From Paracholeplasma brassicae (GTDB lineage: Bacteria; Bacillota_I; Bacilli_A; Acholeplasmatales; UBA5453), in NCBI RefSeq assembly GCF_000967915.1, contig NC_022549.1, forward strand, positions 248,001 to 312,000: a stretch of 64,000 nt of DNA, read 5' to 3'. The notes below the pieces were generated by a model. That model did no database searches. It saw only the letters and a program-made list of their open reading frames with translations, and was not told where the DNA came from. Shown piece by piece: positions 17,337 to 26,003 of this stretch. Made by a program: the position numbers and the translations under genes. Numbering within the stretch: the stretch's first letter is position 1; every line of letters starts with the position of its first letter.

Positions 17337-17412
17337 GGAGGATTAGCTCAGTTGGGAGAGCATCTGCCTTACAAGCAGAGGGTCGGCGGTTCGAGCCCGT
17401 CATCCTCCACCA
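17337..17412 (+). tRNA. tRNA-Val (TAC)
   Basis: GGAGGAT pairs with ATCCTCC, the anticodon loop is CTTACAA and CCA is encoded. First tRNA of the cluster trailing rrn operon 2. Confidence 0.96.
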
Positions 17413-17456
17413 TTAAGAAACTTACTTAAAAATAGTAAAATTAGTAAATGAAATAC

Positions 17457-17532
17457 GCCGAAATAGCTCAACTGGTAGAGCACCTGACTTGTAATCAGGG
17501 GGTTGCGGGTTCAAGTCCTGTTTTCGGCACCA
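17457..17532 (+). tRNA. tRNA-Thr (TGT)
   Basis: GCCGAAA pairs with TTTCGGC, the anticodon loop is CTTGTAA and CCA is encoded. Confidence 0.96.
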
Positions 17533-17543
17533 TTTGCTAAATC

Positions 17544-17619
17544 GTCCCGTTAGCTCAGTCGGTAGAGCACTTGACTTTTAATCAAGGGGTCAGAAGTTCG
17601 AGCCTTCTACGGGACACCA
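17544..17619 (+). tRNA. tRNA-Lys (TTT)
   Basis: GTCCCGT pairs with ACGGGAC, the anticodon loop is CTTTTAA and CCA is encoded. Confidence 0.96.
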
Positions 17620-17626
17620 TTCTTAT

Positions 17627-17713
17627 GCCTGGATGGTGGAATAGGTAGACACGTGGGACTTAAAATCCCATGGAGTAAAATCCGTGTCGGTTCAAGTCCG
17701 ACTCTAGGTACCA
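17627..17713 (+). tRNA. tRNA-Leu (TAA)
   Basis: GCCTGGA pairs with TCTAGGT using two G-U pairs, a long variable arm marks a class II tRNA, and the loop CTTAAAA gives anticodon TAA. CCA is encoded. Confidence 0.94.
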
Positions 17714-17721
17714 TAACAAGT

Positions 17722-17797
17722 GGGGCTTTAGCTCAGCTGGGAGAGCGCCTGCCTTGCACGCAGGAGGTCGACGGTTCGATCCCGTTAAGCTCCACCA
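17722..17797 (+). tRNA. tRNA-Ala (TGC)
   Basis: GGGGCTT pairs with AAGCTCC, the anticodon is TGC and CCA is encoded. It sits in the trailing cluster and not in the 16S-23S spacer. Confidence 0.96.
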
Positions 17798-17869
17798 TTT
17801 GTTAATTATAAGCGGCTTGCCGCATAATATAGCATCACAAAGCAAATTTTAGACCGAAGCGAACGAGAT

Positions 17870-17946
17870 GGCGGTGTAGCTCAGCTGGTCAGAGCGCACG
17901 GTTCATACCCGTGAGGTCGAGGGTTCGATCCCCCCCGCCGCTACCA
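17870..17946 (+). tRNA. tRNA-Met (CAT), elongator
   Basis: GGCGGTG pairs with CGCCGCT, including G-U pairs; the anticodon stem CACGG/CCGTG closes loop TTCATAC. The whole sequence resembles the elongator tRNA-Met of Bacillus as I recall it. Discriminator A and CCA are encoded, matching the metG T-box. Confidence 0.85.
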
Positions 17947-17953
17947 ATCTTGC

Positions 17954-18030
17954 GGACCCGTAGCTCAGTTGGTTAGAGCTACCGGCTCATAACCGGTCGG
18001 CCGTAGGTTCGAGTCCTACCGGGTCCACCA
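17954..18030 (+). tRNA. tRNA with CAT anticodon, probably tRNA-Ile2
   Basis: GGACCCG pairs with CGGGTCC and the anticodon is CAT. It lacks the initiator features and differs from the elongator Met gene next to it, but resembles the Bacillus tRNA-Ile whose C34 is changed to lysidine by TilS. Identity as Ile2 is inferred from similarity and position. Confidence 0.7.
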
Positions 18031-18074
18031 TTTGCCTAAGTTTCAAATCAATTTAATCAAACAATATATGACAC

Positions 18075-18165
18075 GGAGAAATACCCAAGTCCGGCTGAAG
18101 GGATCGGTCTTGAAAACCGACAGGCTGTAAAAGGCGCGGGGGTTCGAATCCCTCTTTCTCCGCCA
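18075..18165 (+). tRNA. tRNA-Ser (TGA)
   Basis: GGAGAAA pairs with TTTCTCC, a long variable arm marks a class II tRNA, the anticodon is TGA and CCA is encoded after discriminator G. Confidence 0.95.
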
Positions 18166-18173
18166 TATCATAT

Positions 18174-18250
<77 letters not shown>

Positions 18251-18254
18251 AAAA

Positions 18255-18330
18255 GGTCCGGTGGTGTAGTGGTTAACATGCCAGTCTGTCACACTGGAGA
18301 TCGCGGGTTCAATTCCCGTCCGGACCGCCA
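18255..18330 (+). tRNA. tRNA-Asp (GTC)
   Basis: GGTCCGG pairs with CCGGACC, the anticodon loop is CTGTCAC and CCA is encoded. Confidence 0.96.
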
Positions 18331-18341
18331 CTTTAGGTTTT

Positions 18342-18417
<76 letters not shown>

Positions 18418-18440
18418 CTTATCATTTTCACGATTAAATT

Positions 18441-18465
18441 GACTAAAAAATAGTCTCTTTTTTTT
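18441..18465 (+). terminator. Terminator of rrn operon 2 / tRNA cluster
   Basis: GACTA and TAGTC form a stem with a five-A loop, followed by TC and eight Ts. Confidence 0.75.
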
Positions 18466-18484
18466 GTCTTTTAAAGGTTAATGG

Positions 18485-18512
18485 TTGACTTTATAATTGT
18501 TTATGGTAAAAT
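18485..18512 (+). promoter_or_regulatory. Promoter of the DegV-family gene
   Basis: TTGACT (18485-18490) and TAAAAT (18507-18512), spacer 16, with an extended -10 TGG just before. The start codon lies 43 bases downstream. Confidence 0.75.
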
Positions 18513-18554
18513 TTAATAGAAAGTTTGAATAACAAAATAATTAGAGGAGATTTT

Positions 18555-19409
18555 ATGATGAACAAGATTGGAATCGTTGTATGTGGTAACTCAGGTGTTG
18601 ACTATTTGAAGCTTGATTACCCGGTTAAAGTAATCCATTCAATATTAAACTTAGATGGAAAAGAGTATGAAGATTTTGTTGATATCACGGCAGAAGAATT
18701 TTACAAAAAGGTTGTAAACGAACCAGATGTTTCGATTTCAACCTCACAAACACCAACGGGTGTCATTGCACAAACGTATGAGTCATTAAAAGACGAAGGC
18801 TATACGGATATTATCTCAATTGTTATCTCATCGAAACTGAGTGGCACGTATCAAGGTGCAAAACTCGCAGGGGACATGGTCGATGGTATCAACGTTTGTG
18901 TCATTGATTCAAAGAGCGTGGCACACGGTGAGTATTATTTGGTCAGAAGAGCCATTGAAATGATCAAACTGGGTCATTCAGTTGATGAAATCGAAAAAGA
19001 CTTATTGGCACTTAGAGAAAACATAAAGATTTTTGTCTTAGTAGATACCTTAAAATATTTGGTAAAGAACGGTAGATTATCGGTAGCAAGTGGATTTTTA
19101 GGTTCATTACTGAAAATTAAACCATTACTTCATATCACCGAAGAAGGGGCACTCGTTCCACTTGAAAAGATACGTACCACGTCAAAAGCAAGAGAAAGAT
19201 TATTAGAATTACTGCAAGAACAAATCAAATCACTTGATGTTGAGGTATTTATTGCATATACTAATAACTTGGAAGATGCAAAAGAATTGAAAAATAAAAT
19301 ATTAGCTAATCACCCTTCAATCGTGGTTGATCTTGTGCCATTAACACCTGTTGTTGGTGCACATGCGGGACCTGGGACAATTGGAGTAGGCTATTTAAAG
19401 AGGTCATAG
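18555..19409 (+). CDS. DegV-family fatty-acid-binding protein (FakB-like)
   Basis: DegV proteins hold a fatty acid in a deep pocket; in Firmicutes, FakB members present exogenous fatty acid to the kinase FakA. The sequence shows the N-terminal sheet, then VSISTSQTPTGVIAQTYE, whose TSQ/TPG-type loop contacts the carboxylate, ISSKLSGTYQGAKLAG, and VIDSKSVAHGEYYLVRRAIE. Length from ATG 18555 is 284 residues, typical; an ATG three bases later is equally possible behind the GAGGAG site. It forms an operon with a FabT-like regulator. No FakA gene is in the window, so the role is inferred from family and neighbour. Confidence 0.88.
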   Translation: MMNKIGIVVCGNSGVDYLKLDYPVKVIHSILNLDGKEYEDFVDITAEEFYKKVVNEPDVSISTSQTPTGVIAQTYESLKDEGYTDIISIVISSKLSGTYQGAKLAGDMVDGINVCVIDSKSVAHGEYYLVRRAIEMIKLGHSVDEIEKDLLALRENIKIFVLVDTLKYLVKNGRLSVASGFLGSLLKIKPLLHITEEGALVPLEKIRTTSKARERLLELLQEQIKSLDVEVFIAYTNNLEDAKELKNKILANHPSIVVDLVPLTPVVGAHAGPGTIGVGYLKRS

Positions 19410-19413
19410 TAAA

Positions 19414-19851
19414 ATGAGTCGTTCAAAAGATGTTATTAATGAATTATTGGTTGAGGTATTTAATCATATATTGAGTATTGAAGGTCAAACCCTAAGAGAG
19501 CGTGGGGTTAAATTATCCATGAGTGAAGTTCACGTTTTAGAGGCAATTTCAACAAGTGAGATTAAAACGATGGGAAATGTAGCAAAAAAACTACGGATTA
19601 CTCTTGGTACATTAACAACATCTATTGATGTCCTTGTTCGTAAAAAATACGTTGTTCGTTCTAGAGCAAAAGATGACAAAAGAAAAGTCATTTTACAACT
19701 GACTGATCAAGCCCTTGAGGTTTTACGCATTCATGAGAAGTTCCATAACGAAATGGTTGAATCATTAATCGTTGACTTAGAAGTGGATAAAAACGAAGCA
19801 TTGATTAAATCTCTTGAAAATATTAGTGAGTTTTTTAAACAAAAATACTAA
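19414..19851 (+). CDS. MarR-family regulator, FabT-like
   Basis: A 145-residue winged-helix regulator. VFNHILSIEGQTLRERG, SMSEVHVLEAI and LRITLGTLTTSIDVLVRKKY follow the pattern of FabT, the MarR-type repressor of fatty-acid synthesis genes in lactic acid bacteria; the wing segment is SRAKDDKRKV. GAGGT at the end of the upstream gene gives its ribosome-binding site. Pairing with a FakB-like lipid carrier supports a fatty-acid sensing role. Another MarR function cannot be excluded, since no operator was recognised. Confidence 0.85.
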   Translation: MSRSKDVINELLVEVFNHILSIEGQTLRERGVKLSMSEVHVLEAISTSEIKTMGNVAKKLRITLGTLTTSIDVLVRKKYVVRSRAKDDKRKVILQLTDQALEVLRIHEKFHNEMVESLIVDLEVDKNEALIKSLENISEFFKQKY

Positions 19852-19859
19852 TTTAAAGA

Positions 19860-19886
19860 CACATGTGAAAACATGTGCTTTTTTTG
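19860..19886 (+). terminator. Terminator after the fabT-like gene
   Basis: CACATGT and ACATGTG form a 7-bp stem with a GAAA loop, followed by CTTTTTTTG. Confidence 0.85.
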
Positions 19887-19915
19887 TTTAAAATAGGCCT
19901 TAAAAATTGTATAAT
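19887..19915 (+). promoter_or_regulatory. Promoter of the ROK kinase-enzyme I operon
   Basis: A perfect TATAAT (19910-19915) lies 24 bases before the ATG; TTTAAA at 17-base spacing is a weak -35. Confidence 0.6.
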
Positions 19916-19938
19916 AGAGGGTAAGAAAAGGTGATCAT

Positions 19939-20880
19939 ATGAAATATGTATTTGGTATTGATGTCGGCGGGACATCGGTAAAAATCGGTTTTTTAAATGA
20001 ACAAGGGGAACTGCTCGATCGTTTTTCAGTGTTGACAGACACCTCAAATCATGGTGACAATATTTTATTTGATATTGCAAACGCGATTAAAGCGTTCATT
20101 AAAGAAAAAAACATCAATGAAACAGATATTTTAGGTTTTGGATTCGGGCTACCTGGACCAGTCCATAATGACTTTGTGGTTAGATGCCCTAATTTAGGTT
20201 GGGATAGCGTCTTTATGCCAGAGGCTTTTTCAGCTGCTTATGGCAAATCGGTTCACGTTAAAGCAACCAATGACGCGACTGCGGCTGCAGTTGGCGAGTA
20301 CTGGCAACAAGAAATGAATGACGATATGGTCTTCTTTACCCTTGGTACAGGCGTTGGTGGCGGTATTGTGATTAATCATAAGGGCGTTGATGGGGTTCAC
20401 GGCGCTGGGGCTGAACTTGGACATATTCGAGTCGAGCATAAACACCCGATTGCTTGTACGTGCGGCCTTGATGGTTGTTTAGAAACAGTGGCAAGTATTA
20501 GAGGCGTTGTGGGTATTACAAGACGTTTAATTAAAGAAAACAAACTAGAAACGACGCTCTATGACAGTGATAAACTAAACCCTAAAGTGATTTTTGATGC
20601 AGCTAAAAACAATGACCCACTGGCTTTAGAAGTGGTTGAAGAAGTAGCGGACTACATGGGACTTGCGTGTGCCACAATCGCTGTGACGGTCGATCCAAAG
20701 ATCTTTTTAATTGGTGGTGGCATTTCAAATGCCGGTTCAATCCTAACCACCGCCATTCAAAAACATTATTTAAAATACGCCCATTTTGGGGTCAAAGATG
20801 CGCGTTTTGAACTAGCTAAATTAGGTAACGACGCCGGTATGTACGGGGCAGCGTATCTGATCATAAGTGATAACCAATGA
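19939..20880 (+). CDS. ROK-family sugar kinase, probably glucokinase
   Basis: ROK kinases phosphorylate glucose or related sugars with ATP. The N-terminal phosphate loop FGIDVGGTSVKIGFL, the catalytic-region NDATAAAVGEYW, the GTGVGGGIV motif and the zinc site CTCGLDGCLE (ROK signature) are all present; the C-terminal LIGGGISNAG completes the adenosine-binding part. Length of 313 residues is typical of Firmicute glucokinases. An AAGGTGAT site precedes ATG 19939. Its stop overlaps the start of an enzyme I-like gene as ATGA. Sugar specificity cannot be read from the sequence. Confidence 0.9.
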   Translation: MKYVFGIDVGGTSVKIGFLNEQGELLDRFSVLTDTSNHGDNILFDIANAIKAFIKEKNINETDILGFGFGLPGPVHNDFVVRCPNLGWDSVFMPEAFSAAYGKSVHVKATNDATAAAVGEYWQQEMNDDMVFFTLGTGVGGGIVINHKGVDGVHGAGAELGHIRVEHKHPIACTCGLDGCLETVASIRGVVGITRRLIKENKLETTLYDSDKLNPKVIFDAAKNNDPLALEVVEEVADYMGLACATIAVTVDPKIFLIGGGISNAGSILTTAIQKHYLKYAHFGVKDARFELAKLGNDAGMYGAAYLIISDNQ

Positions 20881-22388
20881 CCATTAAAAACATCAACCCT
20901 GGCATCGCGATGGGGACTTGTTTGGTGATTGACAGACAAACGCAAATTAAACCACCCAAAAAAGATTTAGCGCATGAACTAAATCGCTATTATCAAGCCA
21001 AAGAAGAAATCATCACATCGTTGGTTCAAAATCAAACAGCAAATCCTCATGAAACTGAAATAAAAGAGGTTCAACTTGCCTTAATTAAAGATCCGGTGAT
21101 TGAAAAAGAAGTGGTTGAAAGAATCAAACGACAAGACATTTGTGCGCTTGATTCGGTTGATGAAATATATGAAAAATACGTTCAGTTTCTAAAACAGTCA
21201 CAAGATGACTACCTAAAAGAGCGAACACTTGATTTTGTCGATATCAAAATGCGGTTAATAAATCAAATGTATGACGATGTCGCAGAAGATAACATTGACT
21301 GTCATACGATTTTAGTGTCAAAACACTTATACCCGAGCATGATTTTAAACATGAATGCCCTGGTTAAAGGGGTAATTAGCTTTGAAGGTAGTAGTTTAAC
21401 GCACAGTGCGATTTTAGTGAGAGAAAAAAACTTACCTTATATGATCGTTGATAGCATTGATGCAAAAACGGGTGATTATTTGATCGTGGACGCGTTTAAA
21501 GGCATCATACATATTAACCCTTCCGAAGAAATCATCAAACAATACATGGATAAAATCTATCAGACAAATCAAATTGAGCACGTCGAGTACAAGAGAGAAA
21601 ACTATCATTTAGGACTAAATATTTCGACTAAAGTAGACGAACAAACGTTAAAATCTTCAAATAATGATGGGGTAAGTCTATTTCGAAGTGAGTTTCTCTA
21701 TTTAAGACATCAAACATTTCCAAGCAGAAGTGAACAACACACCATTTATGAACACCTACTTAAACACGCCTACCCAAAAGAAGTCGTGATACGTACCTAC
21801 GATATTGGGGATGACAAACAACTTCAAACCGATCAGATTTCAACTAAGGGATTAAACCTCTATTTTAATCAATATAAAGAAGTGTTTGAATTACAACTAG
21901 ATGTTCTAATTGATCTTTATCAAACCTACGACAACCTACGTATCTTACTACCGATGGTTAAGGACACAAGTGAACTTAGGTTAGTCGATGAGATTGTTAA
22001 TGATTTAAAAGACAATCGTAAGATACCGCCGATTGGTATCATGCTTGAGACAAAAGAAGCCTATGAAGCGCTAGAATCATTTAAAGGTGTTGACTTTATT
22101 TCGATTGGCTCAAATGATCTAGGCGAAGCCTTGTTTCATATGAAGCGCGACTACATTAAAGATTTTAATGAATACGTTGAATTAATGGCCAAACCAATCA
22201 AGAAAATCAATGATTTTTCAAAAAAACATCAAATAGCTTGTACGGTTTGTGGTGGAATTGCAGCTAACAGTTATGGGATTAAACGATTACTTGAACTTGG
22301 TGTGACATCCTTTGGCGTCCCAACGGCATTCATCAATGAGGCCAATCTCGCGATACAAAGGCATGAAAAGTCCATAGAAAAAAAATAA
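20877..22388 (+). CDS. ptsI: Phosphoenolpyruvate-protein phosphotransferase, enzyme I-like
   Basis: Enzyme I takes phosphate from PEP onto a histidine and passes it to HPr. This 503-residue protein has the swivelling phosphohistidine segment GSSLTHSAILVREKNLPY with the expected active His at residue 176, the PEP-barrel motifs SLFRSEFLYL and RTYDIGDDK, then PPIGIMLETKEA and FISIGSNDL, and near the C terminus CTVCGGIAAN with the expected cysteine. It is some 65 residues shorter than typical enzyme I and divergent, mostly in the N-terminal HPr-binding half. No HPr or enzyme II gene is in the window, so it may serve a regulatory or non-sugar PTS. It is coupled to the ROK kinase. Confidence 0.82.
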   Translation: MTIKNINPGIAMGTCLVIDRQTQIKPPKKDLAHELNRYYQAKEEIITSLVQNQTANPHETEIKEVQLALIKDPVIEKEVVERIKRQDICALDSVDEIYEKYVQFLKQSQDDYLKERTLDFVDIKMRLINQMYDDVAEDNIDCHTILVSKHLYPSMILNMNALVKGVISFEGSSLTHSAILVREKNLPYMIVDSIDAKTGDYLIVDAFKGIIHINPSEEIIKQYMDKIYQTNQIEHVEYKRENYHLGLNISTKVDEQTLKSSNNDGVSLFRSEFLYLRHQTFPSRSEQHTIYEHLLKHAYPKEVVIRTYDIGDDKQLQTDQISTKGLNLYFNQYKEVFELQLDVLIDLYQTYDNLRILLPMVKDTSELRLVDEIVNDLKDNRKIPPIGIMLETKEAYEALESFKGVDFISIGSNDLGEALFHMKRDYIKDFNEYVELMAKPIKKINDFSKKHQIACTVCGGIAANSYGIKRLLELGVTSFGVPTAFINEANLAIQRHEKSIEKK

Positions 22389-22404
22389 AATAAAAAAGAG
22401 AAGA

Positions 22405-22440
22405 GAAATGTGCAAAAATCCTTGCAATTTCTTTTTTTTT
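22405..22440 (+). terminator. Terminator after ptsI
   Basis: GAAAT-TGCAA and TTGCA-ATTTC form a 10-bp stem with one bulged G and a six-base loop, followed by nine Ts. Its 3' arm contains the TTGCAA used as -35 of the next promoter. Confidence 0.85.
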
Positions 22441-22450
22441 ACTATATAAT
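22422..22450 (+). promoter_or_regulatory. Promoter of the S10-spc-alpha ribosomal operon
   Basis: TTGCAA (22422-22427) and TATAAT (22445-22450) are separated by 17 bases. The start codon of rpsJ is 134 bases further, leaving a long untranslated leader. Confidence 0.85.
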
Positions 22451-22457
22451 AATAAAA

Positions 22458-22548
22458 GCTTGCGTATTAGCAAAAGGCTGAGAACTGGAAGGTTGCCGGC
22501 ACACTGATAGCCGTTGTCTATGTGAAGGGGTATTTCCAAGGAGCAAGT
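22458..22548 (+). promoter_or_regulatory. Candidate structured leader of the S10 operon (L4-leader-like)
   Basis: GCTTGC (22458-22463) can pair with GCAAGT (22543-22548), closing an element about 90 bases long with GC-rich inner segments such as GGTTGCCGGC and GATAGCCG. S10 operons of Firmicutes are known to carry leaders bound by ribosomal protein L4, encoded here by the third gene. I recognise the position and compact, GC-rich character, not the consensus itself. Confidence 0.55.
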
Positions 22549-22583
22549 CTATAAAAGATTATAGGCGAAAGGAGACTAATAAA

Positions 22584-22892
22584 ATGGCAAAAGAAATCAT
22601 CAAAATTCGTTTGAAGGCTTACGATCACAGATTAATTGATCAATCAGCTAAGAAAATCATTGAAAGTGTTTTAAAGACAGGTGCAAAAGTACATGGTCCA
22701 ATTCCACTTCCAACTGAGAAAGAAATCTTTACAATCTTACGTTCACCACACGTGAACAAAGATTCTCGTGAACAATTCGAAAGAAGAACTCACAAGAGAT
22801 TAATCGAAATCTTAGATCCAAACGCTCAAACAATTGAAGCTCTAATGCATATTGACTTACCAAGTGGTGTCGATATCGTATTAAAGAAGTAA
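22584..22892 (+). CDS. rpsJ: 30S ribosomal protein S10
   Basis: First gene of the operon, 102 residues. [18 protein letters not shown] and the [13 protein letters not shown] loop are the S10 signatures; S10 sits in the 30S head and also binds NusB in antitermination. GAAAGGAG lies upstream of ATG 22584. Confidence 0.98.
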   Translation: MAKEIIKIRLKAYDHRLIDQSAKKIIESVLKTGAKVHGPIPLPTEKEIFTILRSPHVNKDSREQFERRTHKRLIEILDPNAQTIEALMHIDLPSGVDIVLKK

Positions 22893-22927
22893 GAATCAAA
22901 TAAACAACTATTAAAGGAGAAAGAAAC

Positions 22928-23566
22928 ATGGCCAAAGGAATCTTAGGTAGAAAACTAGGTATGACTCAAATTTTCAATGAAAATGGTCACCTAATCCCTG
23001 TGACGGTTATCGATATCGCTCAAAACGTCGTCTTACAACAAAAAACAGTTGAAACAGACGGATACGTTGCGACACAAATCGGTTTCGAAGACAAAAGGGA
23101 AAAATTAAGCAACAAGCCAGAACAAGGGCACGTCGCAAAAGCTAACACAGCACCTAAGCGCTTCATTAAAGAAATTCGCTTCGATGAAACGCAAAATGAG
23201 TTAGCGGATTTAGCGGTAGGAACTGTTGTTTCTGGAGATATTTTCCAAGCTGGTGAATCAATCGATATCACTGGTACATCAAAAGGTAAGGGGTTTGCAG
23301 GTTCAATCAAACGCCACAACCAATCAAGAGGGCCTATGGCTCACGGTTCTAGATACCATAGAGGACCAGGTTCAATGGGACCAATCAAAGGGAACATGAA
23401 GGGTAAAAACTTACCAGGTCATATGGGTCATGAAACAGTTACAATCCAAAACTTACAAGTTGTTGCTGTGGATAGTGAACGTCAATTATTATTAGTTAGC
23501 GGTAGCGTACCAGGACCTTCAAAAGGTTTTGTTGTAGTTAAGTCTGCTGTTAAAACAAAGAAGTAA
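22928..23566 (+). CDS. rplC: 50S ribosomal protein L3
   Basis: [16 protein letters not shown] is the classic start, and the loop reaching the peptidyl-transferase centre reads [12 protein letters not shown]. Length is 212 residues, normal. AAAGGAG precedes the ATG. It assembles early on 23S rRNA. Confidence 0.98.
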   Translation: MAKGILGRKLGMTQIFNENGHLIPVTVIDIAQNVVLQQKTVETDGYVATQIGFEDKREKLSNKPEQGHVAKANTAPKRFIKEIRFDETQNELADLAVGTVVSGDIFQAGESIDITGTSKGKGFAGSIKRHNQSRGPMAHGSRYHRGPGSMGPIKGNMKGKNLPGHMGHETVTIQNLQVVAVDSERQLLLVSGSVPGPSKGFVVVKSAVKTKK

Positions 23567-23578
23567 GGAGAGAAGATT

Positions 23579-24202
23579 ATGCCAAAATTACAATTAATTA
23601 ATCAACAAGGTGCAAAAGTCAACGACCTTACATTAAACGACAATGTGTTCGGTATTACCCCACACCAACAAGCACTATATGATGTAGTAAACGCTCAAAG
23701 AGCTGCAATGCGTCAAGGTACTCATGACGTTAAGTCAAGAGCTGAAGTGTCAGGTGGCGGACGTAAACCATGGAGACAAAAAGGTACTGGCCGTGCGCGT
23801 CAAGGGTCAACACGTTCACCACAATGGAGACATGGTGGTATCGTATTTGGTCCAACACCAAGAAGCTATGCCGTTAAAGTAAACAAAAAAGTCGGAAAAC
23901 TTGCTATTAAATCAGCTTTATCAGCTCACATTGCTAGAAATCAAGTAATGGTAGTCGACAAATTTGAATTAAGCGCACCAAAAACAAAAGATTTCAGTGT
24001 AGTATTAGCAACCATGGGCATTAACAGCAAAGCGTTAATCGTCTCAACAAGTTTCTCAGATAACGTAGCACTTGCTGCAAGAAACTTACCAGGCGTTACA
24101 TTAGCATTAGCTTCACACGTTAGCGTTTATGAATTGTTAAACTGTAAGCAATTAGTTCTAACTGAAGATGCAGTTAAATACTTCGAGGAGGTGCTTTCAT
24201 AA
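23579..24202 (+). CDS. rplD: 50S ribosomal protein L4
   Basis: 207 residues with the extended tunnel loop GGGRKPWRQKGTGRARQGST. L4 lines the exit tunnel; in many bacteria it also binds the S10 operon leader to repress its own synthesis, which makes the leader at 22458-22548 relevant. Its stop overlaps the rplW ATG by one base. Confidence 0.98.
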   Translation: MPKLQLINQQGAKVNDLTLNDNVFGITPHQQALYDVVNAQRAAMRQGTHDVKSRAEVSGGGRKPWRQKGTGRARQGSTRSPQWRHGGIVFGPTPRSYAVKVNKKVGKLAIKSALSAHIARNQVMVVDKFELSAPKTKDFSVVLATMGINSKALIVSTSFSDNVALAARNLPGVTLALASHVSVYELLNCKQLVLTEDAVKYFEEVLS

Positions 24203-24489
24203 TGATCAAATACTACGAACTTATTAAAGCTCCAATTATTACAGAACAATCAATGAAATTGGTTGAAACTCAAAACACCTACACATTCAAAGTAGACAAG
24301 AAAGCAAACAAGATTGAAATCAAGAATGCGGTCGAAACTATTTTCAACGTAAAAGTATTAAGAGTAAACACAATCAACGTATTACCTAAATTCAAGAGAA
24401 TGGGAAAATACGAAGGTTACAAATCTGCTTACAAGAAAGCAGTAGTTAAAGTTGCTGACGGTCAAAAAATTGACGCGTTCAACATCTAA
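24202..24489 (+). CDS. rplW: 50S ribosomal protein L23
   Basis: 95 residues with IKAPIITEQSMKLVE at the start and VLPKFKRMGKYEGYKSAYKK in the basic region. L23 sits at the tunnel exit and docks trigger factor and SRP. It starts within the rplD stop codon (TAATG), so translation is coupled. Confidence 0.97.
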   Translation: MIKYYELIKAPIITEQSMKLVETQNTYTFKVDKKANKIEIKNAVETIFNVKVLRVNTINVLPKFKRMGKYEGYKSAYKKAVVKVADGQKIDAFNI

Positions 24490-24521
24490 GATTAGTGAAA
24501 ACATTAAAGGAGAATTAACTT

Positions 24522-25352
24522 ATGGCGGTTAAACAATATAAGCCGACGACCAATGGTCGCCGCAATATGAGCGTCTTAACGTTCGAAGAAATCACAACAT
24601 CTACTCCTGAAAAATCACTACTCGAGCCAATCAAAAAGAATGGTGGACGTAATAACCAAGGTAAAATTACGGTCCGTCATCAAGGCGGCGGCGCTAAGCG
24701 CAAATATCGTGTAATTGATTTTAAGAGAAATAAAGATGTCGTTGTTGGTAACGTAGCAACAATCGAATACGATCCAAACAGAAGTGCAAACATTTCATTG
24801 ATTCACTATTTAGACGGTGAAAAGAGATACATCATCGCTCCTAAAGGTTTAACAGTGGGTATGCAAGTCGTGTCTGGTGAAAGAGTCGACATTAAAGTTG
24901 GTAATGCAATGCCAATTATGAATATCCCAGTTGGTACTGTGGTTCATAACATTGAATTACACCCAGGCAAAGGTGGACAATTAGCAAGAAGTGCTGGTAC
25001 ATCTGCACAAATCCTAGGACGTGAAGAACGTTATGTTCTTGTGCGTTTAAGTTCAGGGGAAGTACGTAAGATTTTAGGTACTTGCCGTGCAACCGTTGGT
25101 GAAGTCGGAAATGAATCATACGAACTTGTTAACATCGGTAAAGCTGGTAGAACAAGACACATGGGTGTACGCCCAACCGTGCGTGGTTCAGTAATGAACC
25201 CTAATGACCACCCACACGGTGGTGGTGAAGGTAAACAACCAATTGGTCGTAAATCACCAATGTCACCTTGGGGTAAACCTGCACGTGGTATTAAGACTAG
25301 AGACAGTAAAAAGGCATCTAACGATCTAATCGTAAGACGTCGTACGAAGTAG
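24522..25352 (+). CDS. rplB: 50S ribosomal protein L2
   Basis: 276 residues. The globular part has [12 protein letters not shown], and the C-terminal extension [19 protein letters not shown] contains the conserved histidine important for peptidyl-transferase assembly. AAAGGAG precedes the ATG. Confidence 0.98.
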   Translation: MAVKQYKPTTNGRRNMSVLTFEEITTSTPEKSLLEPIKKNGGRNNQGKITVRHQGGGAKRKYRVIDFKRNKDVVVGNVATIEYDPNRSANISLIHYLDGEKRYIIAPKGLTVGMQVVSGERVDIKVGNAMPIMNIPVGTVVHNIELHPGKGGQLARSAGTSAQILGREERYVLVRLSSGEVRKILGTCRATVGEVGNESYELVNIGKAGRTRHMGVRPTVRGSVMNPNDHPHGGGEGKQPIGRKSPMSPWGKPARGIKTRDSKKASNDLIVRRRTK

Positions 25353-25362
25353 GAGGAAAATT

Positions 25363-25641
25363 ATGGCTCGTTCAGTTAAAAAAGGTCCTTTCTGTGATGA
25401 TCATTTACTAAAAAAAGTTCAATTACAAAAGAAAGCTAAAGAAAACAAAGTTATTCAAACTTGGTCAAGACGTTCAACAATTTTCCCTGACTTTATTGGG
25501 TTTACTGTTGCCGTATATAATGGTAGAGAACATGTTCCTGTTTATGTAACAGAAGACATGGTTGGACACAAATTCGGTGAATTCGCTCCAACGCGTACTT
25601 ACCGTGGTCATGGCGCTGACAAAAAAGCGAACAAGAAATAA
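25363..25641 (+). CDS. rpsS: 30S ribosomal protein S19
   Basis: 92 residues beginning [18 protein letters not shown], with [14 protein letters not shown] and [16 protein letters not shown], all standard. S19 forms a head complex with S13. AGGAGG lies nine bases before the ATG. Confidence 0.98.
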   Translation: MARSVKKGPFCDDHLLKKVQLQKKAKENKVIQTWSRRSTIFPDFIGFTVAVYNGREHVPVYVTEDMVGHKFGEFAPTRTYRGHGADKKANKK

Positions 25642-25655
25642 TATAGGAGGTTAAC

Positions 25656-25991
25656 ATGGAATCTAAAGCTATTGCAAGAACAGTGCGTATTACGCCTAGA
25701 AAAGCTAGACTTGTTATTGATCTCATCCGTGGCGTCGATGTAAAAGAAGCGCAAGCAATTTTACAATACACACCACGCGCTGCCTCGCCTATTATTCTAA
25801 AGGTTTTAAACAGCGCAATCGCGAATGCGGATCATAACTACAGTATGGATACAAATAAATTATATGTAAAAGACGCTTACGTCAATGAAGGCGTACGCAT
25901 GAAGAGAATGTTGCCAAGAGCTAAGGGTCAAGGCGATATCATTCAAAAAAGAACTAGCCACATCACAGTTGTTGTGGCAGAAAGAAACTAG
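25656..25991 (+). CDS. rplV: 50S ribosomal protein L22
   Basis: 111 residues; [20 protein letters not shown] starts the fold and the C-terminal hairpin [20 protein letters not shown] reaches into the exit tunnel, the macrolide-resistance hairpin of other species. AGGAGG precedes the ATG. Confidence 0.98.
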   Translation: MESKAIARTVRITPRKARLVIDLIRGVDVKEAQAILQYTPRAASPIILKVLNSAIANADHNYSMDTNKLYVKDAYVNEGVRMKRMLPRAKGQGDIIQKRTSHITVVVAERN

Positions 25992-26003
25992 AGGAGGGAA
26001 ACG

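Noticed and set aside
17812-17823. GCGGC/GCCGC hairpin between tRNA-Ala and tRNA-Met
   Set aside because: Two-base loop, no T run; more likely incidental or a minor processing element than a terminator.
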